64,000 nucleotides of DNA, from positions 1 through 64,000 of IMG/VR virus record IMGVR_UViG_3300043811_000032, one strand, 5' to 3'. A program made the translations under genes and the position numbers. Below the pieces are notes generated by a model. The model was not told where the DNA came from and did not search any database. It saw only the letters and a list, made by a program, of their open reading frames with translations. This document shows, piece by piece, positions 1 through 8,257 of this stretch (position 1 is the stretch's first letter; every line of letters begins with the position of its first letter). This stretch comes from a virus.

Positions 1-1700
1 TCGCCGTTGACCTTGACCACGCGGGCGATTTTGCCTTCGACCGACTTGACGACGCACAGGTTGCCCCGCTTGGTGCGGACGAGTTTGCCGGCGGCGACGG
101 ACTTCTTCTTGTCCTTGTCGTCATCGTCGGCCTTGGACACGCTCTTGGAAAGTTGCTCTGGTTTGAACCACACGTGTCCTGTCCCCCTTGCCCCTTCAAT
201 AGCAACGCCGATCTTGCCGGGTTGGCCCATCGAACTTCCGTCTGCGTTGGTCACGGTTCCCTTTTCTCCTGCACTCGGACCGGAGACGACCTTGACTGAA
301 TCACCCTCGCTGAATGCAGCTTTGTTGACCATCTTGAGCAACGCCAGGTGCTTGATGCCCACGCGCATCGACTTGGGCAGGCCCCGCTCCTCCATCGCCA
401 TGTCCACGGCGGGCTCGTTGGCGATGCCGCTGCCGGTCAGATCGGTAGCACGCATGGCCACGTCGTCGGCGATGTCCTCGGCCTTGCCGCCGGGAGGCAT
501 CGCACCGGTGTCGCTACCAATCGGCGGGGCCATGTCCTCGGCCATCTGGACGTAGCCGTCGTCGGCCTTGGGCGGGGCGTCCTCTACCTGCACCTCGTCG
601 AGGCCGCGCATCTGCAAGTAATCTTTCATCTCGCCGTCGAGCATGCCGTTCCCGTCGGCGACGGGTCCGTCGCTCTTGAGCACCCACAGGGACTTGCCGT
701 AGTAGCTCGTCCCGTCCTGTCGCTTCATCAGCACTTTGGGGTTGACCCACGCCTTGCGCTTACGCATACTGTCTCCCTTCTTGTTAAGGCGATGGATCTC
801 ACCGCCGGATAGTGACTTGTAACCGGGATGCGACTGCCTGACGCCGATGCGCTCAGCACGGAAAGCAGCCGACCGCTTGTCGGAGAACGGTCCGATGTTC
901 AGCCGCTTCCCGCCTTCTTCGAGCCAGTAATGAGTGCCATCCCATACGATGTCGAACCCGTTGACCGTGTCCTGTACGCTGCCTGCCTTGTTCACGCTCT
1001 TGCTCCTTGACGCTGCCATGTAGCCCTCTTGCCACGCCTTCCACGCTGGTCCGCCCGGTGTGTATGGATTCGCCGACGGTTGGTAGCCACTGTCCGCTGC
1101 TGCCCAGCCTTCCTTGTAGGACGCCGAGCCCTCGTACATCTTGGGCAACGCGAGATGGTGTACCTTGCACTCGCACTTCGCCTTGCAGCGTAGGCACTTC
1201 TTGCTGGTGGCTACTGCGCTCGGGTTCGACCCCACGGAACACAGGGTGAACTCCAACAGCTTCCACTCGGGGTAGTGGTTGCCACCGCCGCTGTTGCGCT
1301 TGGTCTGGCCGGTCGGGACGAAGCTAATGCTGCCCCCCTTGACCGTGCCCTCCTGCACCTGTCCCCATATCTGTTCGGCCTTCGGGTTGGCCCGACTGAA
1401 TTGCACGCGACCGAGCAGGGCCATCCGCTTCGGGCCGAGGATCTCGGGGTAGTTGGTGCCCTCGCCCACGTAGTCGTTGAACGGCTGTCCGACGATCTGG
1501 CCGATAGGCTCGCTGTCCGTGTCGTGGTTCCACTGCACAGTTGGGTTGAGCGAGAACTCACTGAAGTTGCCGCCAGTCGGGTCTACCGTTTCTCCGTCGC
1601 GATCTGTGTCGCCCGTCGTCATGACCCAGACACGGGTCCGGGCCTGCTGGTCGACTTGATTGGTCGGCTGACCCTTCAGTTTCTTCAGTACTTTGTCCAC
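1..1700 (-). CDS. Prohead (capsid maturation) protease with long C-terminal extension, 3' end beyond left edge
   Basis: A GTG start at 1700 directly follows the TAA of the upstream gene, with an AGGAGG ribosome site about 12 bases before it. The frame stays open to the window edge (566 codons). Residues about 20-165 match the HK97/U35 prohead protease fold: the N-terminal 'after a stated position in the protein' block ending in NPTVQWNHD with the candidate catalytic His59, the IGQIVG strand, and GGSISFVPTG with the candidate Ser124 or Ser126, closing with SNPSAV. This enzyme trims scaffold and capsid during head maturation. After the protease come a Cys cluster (about 169-178, CLRCKAKCEC), a segment with the spacing of ribosome-modulation-factor-like repeats (EGW...NPY...AW..GY), a GlyMet-poor acidic stretch, and KOW-like sequence (GDSVKVVSGPSAGEKGTV). 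Such a long extension is unusual; it could act as fused scaffold. Confidence 0.85.
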   Translation of the reverse strand, partial: MDKVLKKLKGQPTNQVDQQARTRVWVMTTGDTDRDGETVDPTGGNFSEFSLNPTVQWNHDTDSEPIGQIVGQPFNDYVGEGTNYPEILGPKRMALLGRVQFSRANPKAEQIWGQVQEGTVKGGSISFVPTGQTKRNSGGGNHYPEWKLLEFTLCSVGSNPSAVATSKKCLRCKAKCECKVHHLALPKMYEGSASYKEGWAAADSGYQPSANPYTPGGPAWKAWQEGYMAASRSKSVNKAGSVQDTVNGFDIVWDGTHYWLEEGGKRLNIGPFSDKRSAAFRAERIGVRQSHPGYKSLSGGEIHRLNKKGDSMRKRKAWVNPKVLMKRQDGTSYYGKSLWVLKSDGPVADGNGMLDGEMKDYLQMRGLDEVQVEDAPPKADDGYVQMAEDMAPPIGSDTGAMPPGGKAEDIADDVAMRATDLTGSGIANEPAVDMAMEERGLPKSMRVGIKHLALLKMVNKAAFSEGDSVKVVSGPSAGEKGTVTNADGSSMGQPGKIGVAIEGARGTGHVWFKPEQLSKSVSKADDDDKDKKKSVAAGKLVRTKRGNLCVVKSVEGKIARVVKVNG

Positions 1701-4700
1701 TTACGCCACTCCTCCTACGTGTTCTATCCCGCTCGCCCCTATCGTCGCCGGCTTGCCGCTCGGATCGTTGGGGAAGATAGCCCCGCCACCACCCTTATCC
1801 TTCTCCCAGTCTCGCTTGACTCCCTCCGCATCCCACAGGGCACAGCAGTCGCGGTCGGTCACGGCAAACTGGACCCGAGGCTCGGTGCAGAATCCGTCCT
1901 TCACCCAGCGACAGTTGCCGCAGTTCGTACCCTTCACGCTGGGCGGCAGGTGCACGAAGTCGACCTTCTCTGCCCGCTGTACCTCGTCCGGTGACAGGGC
2001 CTTCCCCATCCGCCAGTCGTAGTTCTCACCTGAAGGATAATCATCGGTGTTCGCTTTGCTCAACGACTTCAACGCATAAAGGGTTCCGCCAGGTTTCTTT
2101 AGATCGTCGATGTCGTGAGCCATGCCCATGCGCAGCATTCGGGAGAGGATGACCTCCATCAGCTTTGGCTCGCTGAACTTGGTGCGCAGCTCCTGCAGGG
2201 ACCGAGGACGCTCACGGAGCATGTTAGTTAGCCAACGTTCGTACTTGTCGTAATCCTCGTGCTCGTCCCACTTGTCTTCCCACGAAGCCTTGTTCATCAG
2301 TCGGTCCGCAGCCGAGTCCGCCTGCTCGAACGAGTCGAACGGTCCGTGCTCGTTCCAGGTGCCGACCGGTCCCAGCGTCCACCAGCCGTCCTCGCGACGC
2401 TCGGTGGAGAAGGGTGAGGTCTTGAACTGTTCTGGGACAGCACTACTGGGGACTCCTCGACGAGACAATTCATCATCTACCGCGGTTCGCCAAGCTAACG
2501 CATAAGTTCCTGCTTCGTCACTCCACTCAGCGTAAGTCATTGCGTCTAAGCGTGCCCCGTTTGAACGTCGACTCTCTAACAATTTGCGAGTGCTCATTTG
2601 ATGAGCTATCTGCCTCTGCTTTGCGTCAGGCTCAACCCTACCTCCGGCCTTTCCCTTCCACCCGCCGATCCACGCTGCCGGCCACGGATGGTCGTCGGGT
2701 GCGGTTCCTGGAAAGTAGTCGACGCTGTCGGGCTCGGGCGGCGGCTGCTCCGGGTAAATCTCGCCGTCCTTGTCCTTGACCTGTGGAGCGGAGCCGCTGT
2801 TACCGTCTTGCCAGCCAGCGGTCCATCCACTTGCTTTGTATGGTTCACCAACTATGTAGGGGTTGTCCTCAGGACGTTCGCCTGACTCGGCGGCTCGGTA
2901 CCCTTCGGAGTACGCCACCTTGATGTCCCGCGTGATCGTAGGATCATCGCTGAACCGCATCAGCGCTGGACCCGGACCCTCAGGACCGTCGCCGACTTTC
3001 TCCTCAGCTCGCATGTCCGGCGTGCCAGGCACCATCACCAGATCACCCACAGCGAACCTGCCCATCCGATCCACGCTCGTCACCCGCACCTTGGCTGTGT
3101 CGCGGTCCGTGCCCTCGACGACGCCGGCCACGGTCTGGTCGGGCGTGGTGAACAGCACTGGCCAGCCATCGCCGCCCACCTTGCTGATCGACTGCGCCTG
3201 CACCGGTGCCTCGTCTAGTCCCGTGCCGCTCTCCGCGTGGCTCAGGTCGGACGGCTGCACACCCTCGGCGGTGCCGGCTGCCCGCACCTGCGGTCGCATG
3301 TCGTCGGCCAGATCGCCCGCTGCCGCCAGGTTCCACGGTGCGTTGCCGAAGCGATCCCCGAGGAGTTCTTCCGCGTTAGGAGCGACCTCACCCGACTTCT
3401 CCGGCGGCTTCCCCGTCGCCAGCGCCTGCCCGGTCTGCGCCTGAGCGATGCGTGCTGCCGACCCCTCGTCGTGCCCCTCGCGGAGCAGTGCCTGGTAGAC
3501 GTCATCGACCTTGGTGCCGGAGGGCTTCGTCACCACGTTGTCACCACTCGGCGTGGCGAACCCGTTGGCGTATAGCGGCGGCTTGGCGGTCTGTGGCGCA
3601 CGCTCCCCGAACTCCTCGGCCGGCGGCAGCGTCGGGTACGCCTGCACGGGGGCCTTGGTCTTGTCGTCCGCCACTTGCACCTTGCCACTGCCGAGGCAGG
3701 TCGGGCAGTTGCTGCCGCCGTCCGGTGCGACGCCCTTGCCGCCGCAGTCCTCGCACGTGACCTCCTTGGCCTCCTTGTCCTGCGGCTCGAAGTAGATCCT
3801 CGGCGTGGCGGTGCTGTTGCCGGGCGGCACATTGACGCCGAGCACGCCGCCTGCGGTCGCCTTCGTCTCTGGCTCCAGCAGCCGCAGCTTGTCGAGGATC
3901 TTGTCGTACTTGCCCTTGAAGCGCATGCCGCGGTCGTCGAGGTAGACCTTGACCTTGGGCTTGTGGTCCTCTATCGCATCGATGTGCCGGTCGAACTTCC
4001 ACTTGGTCAGCCACGCCTCGATCTGCTGCGGCGGGCGGCAGGAGAAGATGACCACCCGCCCGACCTTGGAGTAGAGTTTGGCCACGAACTCCTGAGCACC
4101 CTTCTGCGGGGGTGGCACGGCGTCGCCGAACTCGTCGTCGGTGCCGGCCATCCCGTAGGTGTTGAGCGTGGCATCGAAGTCTAGTGCCACGCTATCGATC
4201 TCGTACTTACCCTTGAACCACCACGGCTCGAAGTCGAGGATGGCGTCGAGGGCCTCGTCGTAGTCACCCTTATACCGCACCATCCGATCGTCGATGTACT
4301 TCTCCGCCCTCGGCTTCTCGGATATGACCTTCGGGTACGGTTGTCCGCCCATCGGGTCCGCTGTGCCGCCGCTGATGAGGTCATAGAGCTGGTATTTCTG
4401 GAGCCACTGGGTCACCTCGTCGACAGGGTGCGCGCTGTTGATCACCGTGCCGACCCGGTGCTCGCGGAGCGCCTCCAGGAACTCCTTGCATCCTTCCAGT
4501 GGCTCCAGGTGTGCGTAGTCCTCGCTCGTGTCCTTGTTCGCCAGCACGCCGCCCACGTCGAGGCACACGAGGCGGGAGACGCCGGGGAGCTTCTGCACTA
4601 TCAGGCTCTTATCCAACACAGAACCCTCTCGGCAAGTTATCGTTCCTGCACTGAATCGCCTGACAGTACCAGGGCGGGCATCTCTAAGCCACCTAGCCGC

Positions 4701-4979
4701 CGCTTCCTTCTCGCCCTCCGTCATCTGAGTCTTATCCAGTAGCTCGTCGGTCTCCCCCTCTGTATATTTCTCGCTCGGGTTGCCAAGCGAAGGAGAGACT
4801 ATAAAGTGTCTGTCGGCTGCTTTTTGCTCAGGCGGAGACTGCACCGTGTCCTCCGTCATCACGCTGCCCGGCATCTCCGTGCCGACCCGGTCCGCCACCG
4901 CCGCGTTATCGGTGTCGAGGACGAAGCGATCCGTGTACGGGAACTGGCTGCCGGGGTGCTCTACTCGGTAGGTCGGCAT
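1701..4979 (-). CDS. Tandem HAD-like domain protein with zinc-finger motifs, head operon
   Basis: The ATG at 4979 overlaps the previous stop (TGATG); a GTG one codon earlier is also possible. Numbering from that GTG, residues about 138-250 and 262-370 are two copies of a HAD phosphatase-like domain. Copy 1 has LDVGGVL (second Asp replaced by Gly), a Ser after INS, and YIDDR. Copy 2 has the canonical LDFDATL, IFSCRP and YLDDR. Both end in a similar RYKGDYD / RFKGKYD stretch, so they arose by duplication. Residues about 410-434 hold a DnaJ-type CxxCGGKG / CPTCLGSGK zinc motif. A later segment resembles a ribosome-modulation-factor repeat (EGYRAAESG..NPY..GWTAGW), and a CxxC...C...CC cluster lies near the C-terminus. 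It sits between prohead protease and other head genes. HAD copy 2 could hydrolyse a phosphate ester; the substrate is unknown. Confidence 0.7.
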   Translation of the reverse strand: MPTYRVEHPGSQFPYTDRFVLDTDNAAVADRVGTEMPGSVMTEDTVQSPPEQKAADRHFIVSPSLGNPSEKYTEGETDELLDKTQMTEGEKEAAARWLRDARPGTVRRFSAGTITCREGSVLDKSLIVQKLPGVSRLVCLDVGGVLANKDTSEDYAHLEPLEGCKEFLEALREHRVGTVINSAHPVDEVTQWLQKYQLYDLISGGTADPMGGQPYPKVISEKPRAEKYIDDRMVRYKGDYDEALDAILDFEPWWFKGKYEIDSVALDFDATLNTYGMAGTDDEFGDAVPPPQKGAQEFVAKLYSKVGRVVIFSCRPPQQIEAWLTKWKFDRHIDAIEDHKPKVKVYLDDRGMRFKGKYDKILDKLRLLEPETKATAGGVLGVNVPPGNSTATPRIYFEPQDKEAKEVTCEDCGGKGVAPDGGSNCPTCLGSGKVQVADDKTKAPVQAYPTLPPAEEFGERAPQTAKPPLYANGFATPSGDNVVTKPSGTKVDDVYQALLREGHDEGSAARIAQAQTGQALATGKPPEKSGEVAPNAEELLGDRFGNAPWNLAAAGDLADDMRPQVRAAGTAEGVQPSDLSHAESGTGLDEAPVQAQSISKVGGDGWPVLFTTPDQTVAGVVEGTDRDTAKVRVTSVDRMGRFAVGDLVMVPGTPDMRAEEKVGDGPEGPGPALMRFSDDPTITRDIKVAYSEGYRAAESGERPEDNPYIVGEPYKASGWTAGWQDGNSGSAPQVKDKDGEIYPEQPPPEPDSVDYFPGTAPDDHPWPAAWIGGWKGKAGGRVEPDAKQRQIAHQMSTRKLLESRRSNGARLDAMTYAEWSDEAGTYALAWRTAVDDELSRRGVPSSAVPEQFKTSPFSTERREDGWWTLGPVGTWNEHGPFDSFEQADSAADRLMNKASWEDKWDEHEDYDKYERWLTNMLRERPRSLQELRTKFSEPKLMEVILSRMLRMGMAHDIDDLKKPGGTLYALKSLSKANTDDYPSGENYDWRMGKALSPDEVQRAEKVDFVHLPPSVKGTNCGNCRWVKDGFCTEPRVQFAVTDRDCCALWDAEGVKRDWEKDKGGGGAIFPNDPSGKPATIGASGIEHVGGVA

Positions 4980-5233
4980 CACTCACCATCCTTGAAGTGC
5001 TTGAAAGCTTCTTCGACCGCCTTATCTTTCTCCTGCTCTGTCGACCCGTTGAATGCACAGGCGATTAACCTGTTCATCGCCTTTTTCTTGTCAGCGGGCA
5101 TCGCTTTCATCCAGCAGGAAGAGCATTGCCCTGCCTCGGCTTCTCGCAAGGAATGGAGAGTCCTGCCGCACCCGTCGGTTCGGCAAACGTCCCACACCGT
5201 CGTGGTTCGACTTTCTGGTATTCGATTCTTCAT
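4979..5233 (-). CDS. Small Cys-rich protein, unknown function
   Basis: This 84-residue protein starts at the ATG at 5233, which overlaps the preceding TGA as ATGA. The N-terminal half has a zinc-binding pattern, CRTDGC then CSSC, about 20 residues apart. The C-terminal half (DKKKAMNRLIAC...EQEKDKAVEEAFKHF) is helical and charged. It could be a small nucleic-acid or protein-binding zinc finger. No family was recognised. Confidence 0.6.
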   Translation of the reverse strand: MKNRIPESRTTTVWDVCRTDGCGRTLHSLREAEAGQCSSCWMKAMPADKKKAMNRLIACAFNGSTEQEKDKAVEEAFKHFKDGE

Positions 5234-5652
5234 GCCGCTCCCTCCGGTCCGTTGGCTGCTACCTCCCTGTACTTGTCCAGCACCGCCTGTGCGATGGCGT
5301 CGCGAGTCTCTCGATCCAGCGGGTGGCACACGTCTCGGTGCACGTCCAGCTTGCCGTTAGGCTTGCGATAGTCACGGGTACGTTCGTCGAACGACGGCAT
5401 TAACTCGCCGCAACGCCCGCAGAAATCGTCGGTCACCGCCGGCCCCGCGACGCCGTCCCAGCCGGTGGCGTGGCACTTGGGGCACTGCATCGTCACCTTG
5501 CGGTTCGGCATGCACACGGTCAGCCGGCCGGGCAGAGTCTCGATCACCTTGCAGCCGTGGACGGCAAAGCGGTCGTCGAGGACGAAGCTCGCGTATGCCC
5601 GCAGCTTGCCGCTCTGCTCGACCGGGTAGATCGTGACCTCGGTGACGTTCAC
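5230..5652 (-). CDS. SpoVG-like nucleic-acid-binding protein with inserted zinc ribbon
   Basis: A GTG start at 5652 lies inside the GTGA overlap with the preceding gene and has an AGAGGAAG ribosome site. Residues about 1-45 match the start of SpoVG (VTEVTIYPV...GKLRAYASFVLDDRFAVHGCKVIE...LTVCMPNRK). The C-terminus matches the end of SpoVG (HRDVCHPLDRETRDAIAQAVLDKYRE). Between them, about residues 48-72 add a CPKC...CGRC zinc ribbon absent from ordinary SpoVG. SpoVG binds DNA and RNA and regulates expression in Firmicutes and others. Here it lies among head genes, so it may regulate late expression. Assignment from both conserved halves is firm; the zinc role is inferred from the four cysteines. 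Confidence 0.8.
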   Translation of the reverse strand: MNVTEVTIYPVEQSGKLRAYASFVLDDRFAVHGCKVIETLPGRLTVCMPNRKVTMQCPKCHATGWDGVAGPAVTDDFCGRCGELMPSFDERTRDYRKPNGKLDVHRDVCHPLDRETRDAIAQAVLDKYREVAANGPEGAA

Positions 5653-6221
5653 CGTAACTTCCTCTTGGACGTCAGACTCACTTCGACCGTGGAGCACTTG
5701 CAGAACGGATGACTCGGGGCATGGTACACCACTTGTCCGTTGACGATACCGAACGCTTCGCCCGGCCTGACGATCTTCCTCGCCAGATTCTTGCACTCCT
5801 TGCACGGCTTGCTGTCCACATCCCAACGCAGTCCGTTGCCCTTCGCTTTCGCCGCTATGCCTAGACACCGTTGCCTTGCCACGTTGTCCTCCTGCACGCC
5901 CACCGCAGCGGCACGGTCGGGACCAAACACCTCACCCAGCGGCCGGTCGTTGGCGAGCATGTTGCCCGTGGCTTCGTTGAGCTGTGCCGCCAGCTCCTGA
6001 GCGTGGGCCTTGGCCTGTGCCAGCGCTTCGTCAGCTCGGTCCGCCGGGGCCTTGGCTGATTTCAGTCCGGCAAGGTAACTGTTCACGAGAGCGTCAGTCA
6101 GCTCGGTGGCGAACGCGGCCGTGGCCCCGTAGGCCCTGCGCGTGCCGGTCTCCTTGATCATTTGCCGCTGGCGGCGGAACCAAGAGGAACAGACTCGGGC
6201 CACCTGCTGGGCGGTTCTCAT
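5649..6221 (-). CDS. Phage head morphogenesis protein (Mu gpF / SPP1 gp7-like)
   Basis: 190 residues. The C-terminal signature is typical of the phage minor head protein family: KPCKECKNLARKIVRPGEAFGI, then a short loop and HPFCKCSTVEV, i.e. CxxC and HPxCxC. The N-terminal half is helical with an Ala-rich coiled stretch. Members of this family sit at the portal vertex or are injected with DNA and help head assembly. It is shorter than Mu gpF, so only the C-terminal domain is recognisable. It lies between the FN3-type protein and the SpoVG-like protein, overlapping both by 4 bases. Confidence 0.7.
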   Translation of the reverse strand: MRTAQQVARVCSSWFRRQRQMIKETGTRRAYGATAAFATELTDALVNSYLAGLKSAKAPADRADEALAQAKAHAQELAAQLNEATGNMLANDRPLGEVFGPDRAAAVGVQEDNVARQRCLGIAAKAKGNGLRWDVDSKPCKECKNLARKIVRPGEAFGIVNGQVVYHAPSHPFCKCSTVEVSLTSKRKLR

Positions 6222-6766
6222 GCTCCTGTATACCTGACCGGGACTTCAATAGCACCCATTAACGCAGTCTCCTGACCACCGATCACCGCCGTCACCTTGT
6301 AGAAGTAGATCGTGTTGTGAACCAAGCTGGTGTTGTCCGTGTAGGTCGTCGTGGTGTTGCCGGTGTGCAGCAGGGTCTCTCCGCCGCTGACCGTGCCTCG
6401 ATATATCTTGTAGCTCGCCGCCCCCTGCACCGCGTTCCACAGCAGGACCACGGTGTTGCCGACTGTGCTGCCAGTGAGTCCAGACACTCCCAAGAAGCCG
6501 CCGACGCTGTCCACCTCGCTATCCCGCATCATGATCAACCGCCGTAGGTGGGCGTCGATATGGTGGTGCCGGTGCGTGTGCCGCTGACCGACCGTGAAAT
6601 CCAGCGGTGGCATTTTCGGGCTGGGTTGCAGGTGCTCGGGACCGTCCCTCGGCAACGTCTGCGCTTCGGCGATGGTCTCCTGCATGTTGTAAGTGGAGAG
6701 GACCTGGTTCCTCGGCACCTCCTGCAACGTGTAGCGGTTGAACAGCTTGTCGATGGAGTTACGCAT
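6218..6766 (-). CDS. Virion-associated protein with fibronectin type III-like domain
   Basis: Start chosen at ATG 6766, just after the capsid gene's stop (TGAGATG), giving 182 residues. Residues about 95-180 have the fibronectin type III pattern: VVLLWNAVQGAASYKIYRG, TTTYTDNTS and YFYKVTAV. A His-rich patch (HTHRHHHIDAH) lies near residue 60. Such Ig-like or FN3 domains decorate phage capsids or tails and can bind carbohydrate on cell surfaces. Immediate position after the major capsid gene favours a head decoration or head completion role (inference). Confidence 0.6.
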   Translation of the reverse strand: MRNSIDKLFNRYTLQEVPRNQVLSTYNMQETIAEAQTLPRDGPEHLQPSPKMPPLDFTVGQRHTHRHHHIDAHLRRLIMMRDSEVDSVGGFLGVSGLTGSTVGNTVVLLWNAVQGAASYKIYRGTVSGGETLLHTGNTTTTYTDNTSLVHNTIYFYKVTAVIGGQETALMGAIEVPVRYTGA

Positions 6767-6767
6767 C

Positions 6768-8012
6768 TCAGTTGCCGCTCGCGTCGCCGAGCCCGACGTA
6801 CGCCGACACCGTAGTTGCACTCTGGTTGGCTAGCGTCATCGGCTTGGAGAGTGCCGGCAGACCATCGCCCCGCCATACTACTCGGAACGCCGCTTGGTTC
6901 TGCAGGAATGCCCACTGGTCGCTGTAGTCGATAAACAGCCCGCGATGGCCGATGATGTAGAGAGCCGGATCAAACAGCACCACGCAGCCGTCTTGCGGCG
7001 CGGCCACGCCGACATCCGGCAGCTTCTCGGTCTCGTAGAACGGCCGACCGTAGAGCAGGCCCTGGCTACCATCCTCACCGGGGATGTAGTAGAGAATGCC
7101 GCCGAGGCCGGTGAGGTTGGCGATGAACTGCATGGCGCCGGGGCTCATCGCCCACACTGCCCGCTTCTTGCTCTGTGGCAGAAGCCGCTGGTACATGTTA
7201 CTCAGGTCGGTCTGCGTCACGGTGCCGTTCACTTGCCGTGCCACCTTGAGCAGGCCGGGACATTGCAGGATGCCCTGCGGACCCGAGCTGTCGAACTGAC
7301 CGGTGAAGAAGTTCTGGTCCGTCCACCACGCCACGGCCCTCGTCGTGAACTGACGGATGAAGGCGTCGAGTCCGGGGTAGTCCTGCATCAACTGGTTGCT
7401 CGCCAGCAGATAGCCGTCGAGGTCGGTCGTGGTCAGTTCTACGGACCTGAACGATGGCTCGGTCTCGCTGATACCGCTGCCCTGCGTCTGGTTGAAGCTC
7501 ATCACCATGCCGGCGAACAGGTTGGTGATGCCGCTGGACGCGCTGGGTGTGGCAGCAGAGCCGGTCGGTGCCTTGTTGGGTGCCGTCACCGTCGGGTCGG
7601 GCAGCGGCATCATCAGCGTGTTGCTGGTCATCGGTTGGACGAAGGCGCGGGGCCAGAAGATGGAGTCCTCCGCCACGTCCTGCATCAGACCGTAGGCGTA
7701 CTCGTAGGGCACGAGGGCTCCGCCGGTGCCGAGGGTCAGCTCCGACAGGCTCGGGCTGGCCACCTTCTGCACGCCCCAGCCGGAGCGGTAGACCTTGTCG
7801 ATGCGCCGCACGGCCTCTTCGCGGACGATGCCCGGTCCCTTGTCGATCCCCTTGCCGCGGAGATCGTCGGAGATGGACTCGCACAGCTTGTAGCTCTTGG
7901 CCTTGACGACGCAGTGGAGCCACTCGCCGAATGACTTTTCCACGTTGCCAACCATCTCAGGTGGTGGAGCGTTGACTCCGGCCATTGTCTTGGTCTTCAT
8001 TTCGATCCTCAT
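6768..8012 (-). CDS. Major capsid protein, HK97 fold
   Basis: 414 residues from ATG 8012; a second ATG lies four codons in (8000), and neither has a strong ribosome site. The sequence follows the HK97-type pattern: a helical N-terminal delta-like region (1-90), then SELTLGTGGALVPYEYAYGLM, SIFWPRAFVQPMTSNTLMMPLPD, an E-loop-like strand set, a central DGYLLASNQLMQDYPGLDAFIRQ spine helix, NFFTGQFDSSGPQGIL, and a P-domain end including GCVVLFDPALYIIGHRGLFIDYS. It lies in the expected position between portal and protease genes on the same strand. It forms the icosahedral shell. Confidence 0.9.
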   Translation of the reverse strand: MRIEMKTKTMAGVNAPPPEMVGNVEKSFGEWLHCVVKAKSYKLCESISDDLRGKGIDKGPGIVREEAVRRIDKVYRSGWGVQKVASPSLSELTLGTGGALVPYEYAYGLMQDVAEDSIFWPRAFVQPMTSNTLMMPLPDPTVTAPNKAPTGSAATPSASSGITNLFAGMVMSFNQTQGSGISETEPSFRSVELTTTDLDGYLLASNQLMQDYPGLDAFIRQFTTRAVAWWTDQNFFTGQFDSSGPQGILQCPGLLKVARQVNGTVTQTDLSNMYQRLLPQSKKRAVWAMSPGAMQFIANLTGLGGILYYIPGEDGSQGLLYGRPFYETEKLPDVGVAAPQDGCVVLFDPALYIIGHRGLFIDYSDQWAFLQNQAAFRVVWRGDGLPALSKPMTLANQSATTVSAYVGLGDASGN

Positions 8013-8029
8013 GTTCTGTCGGCCGATTC

Positions 8030-8257
8030 TCAGACGTCCAATTTCGCAGTTGGGAAGTACAACACGAGATCATTACCGCTGCTGCTGGTGTTAACCGCGG
8101 TGACCAAGATAATGTTCGGCACTAAACTGGACGCCTCCGGCCCAGTTACCATGCCCCAGTAGAGGCTGGCGGTGTGCCAAAAGACGCCGCCGACAGGCAG
8201 GGTCGAGAGCGCAACCGGAACAGGAACGATCACGGGTAACTCCTTTGGAACGATCAT
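8030..8257 (-). CDS. Small protein upstream of capsid gene, unknown
   Basis: 75 residues from ATG 8257, which overlaps the preceding stop as ATGA. The sequence is beta-rich (VPVPVALSTLPVGGVFWHTASLYWGMV...GNDLVLYFPTAKLDV) with no clear motif. Position just before the major capsid gene suggests a capsid decoration or stabilisation protein, but this is only synteny. Confidence 0.6.
   Translation of the reverse strand: MIVPKELPVIVPVPVALSTLPVGGVFWHTASLYWGMVTGPEASSLVPNIILVTAVNTSSSGNDLVLYFPTAKLDV

Noticed and set aside
6894-7934. A 346-codon plus-strand frame opposite the capsid gene.
   Set aside because: Antisense shadow of the capsid gene; low-complexity composition.
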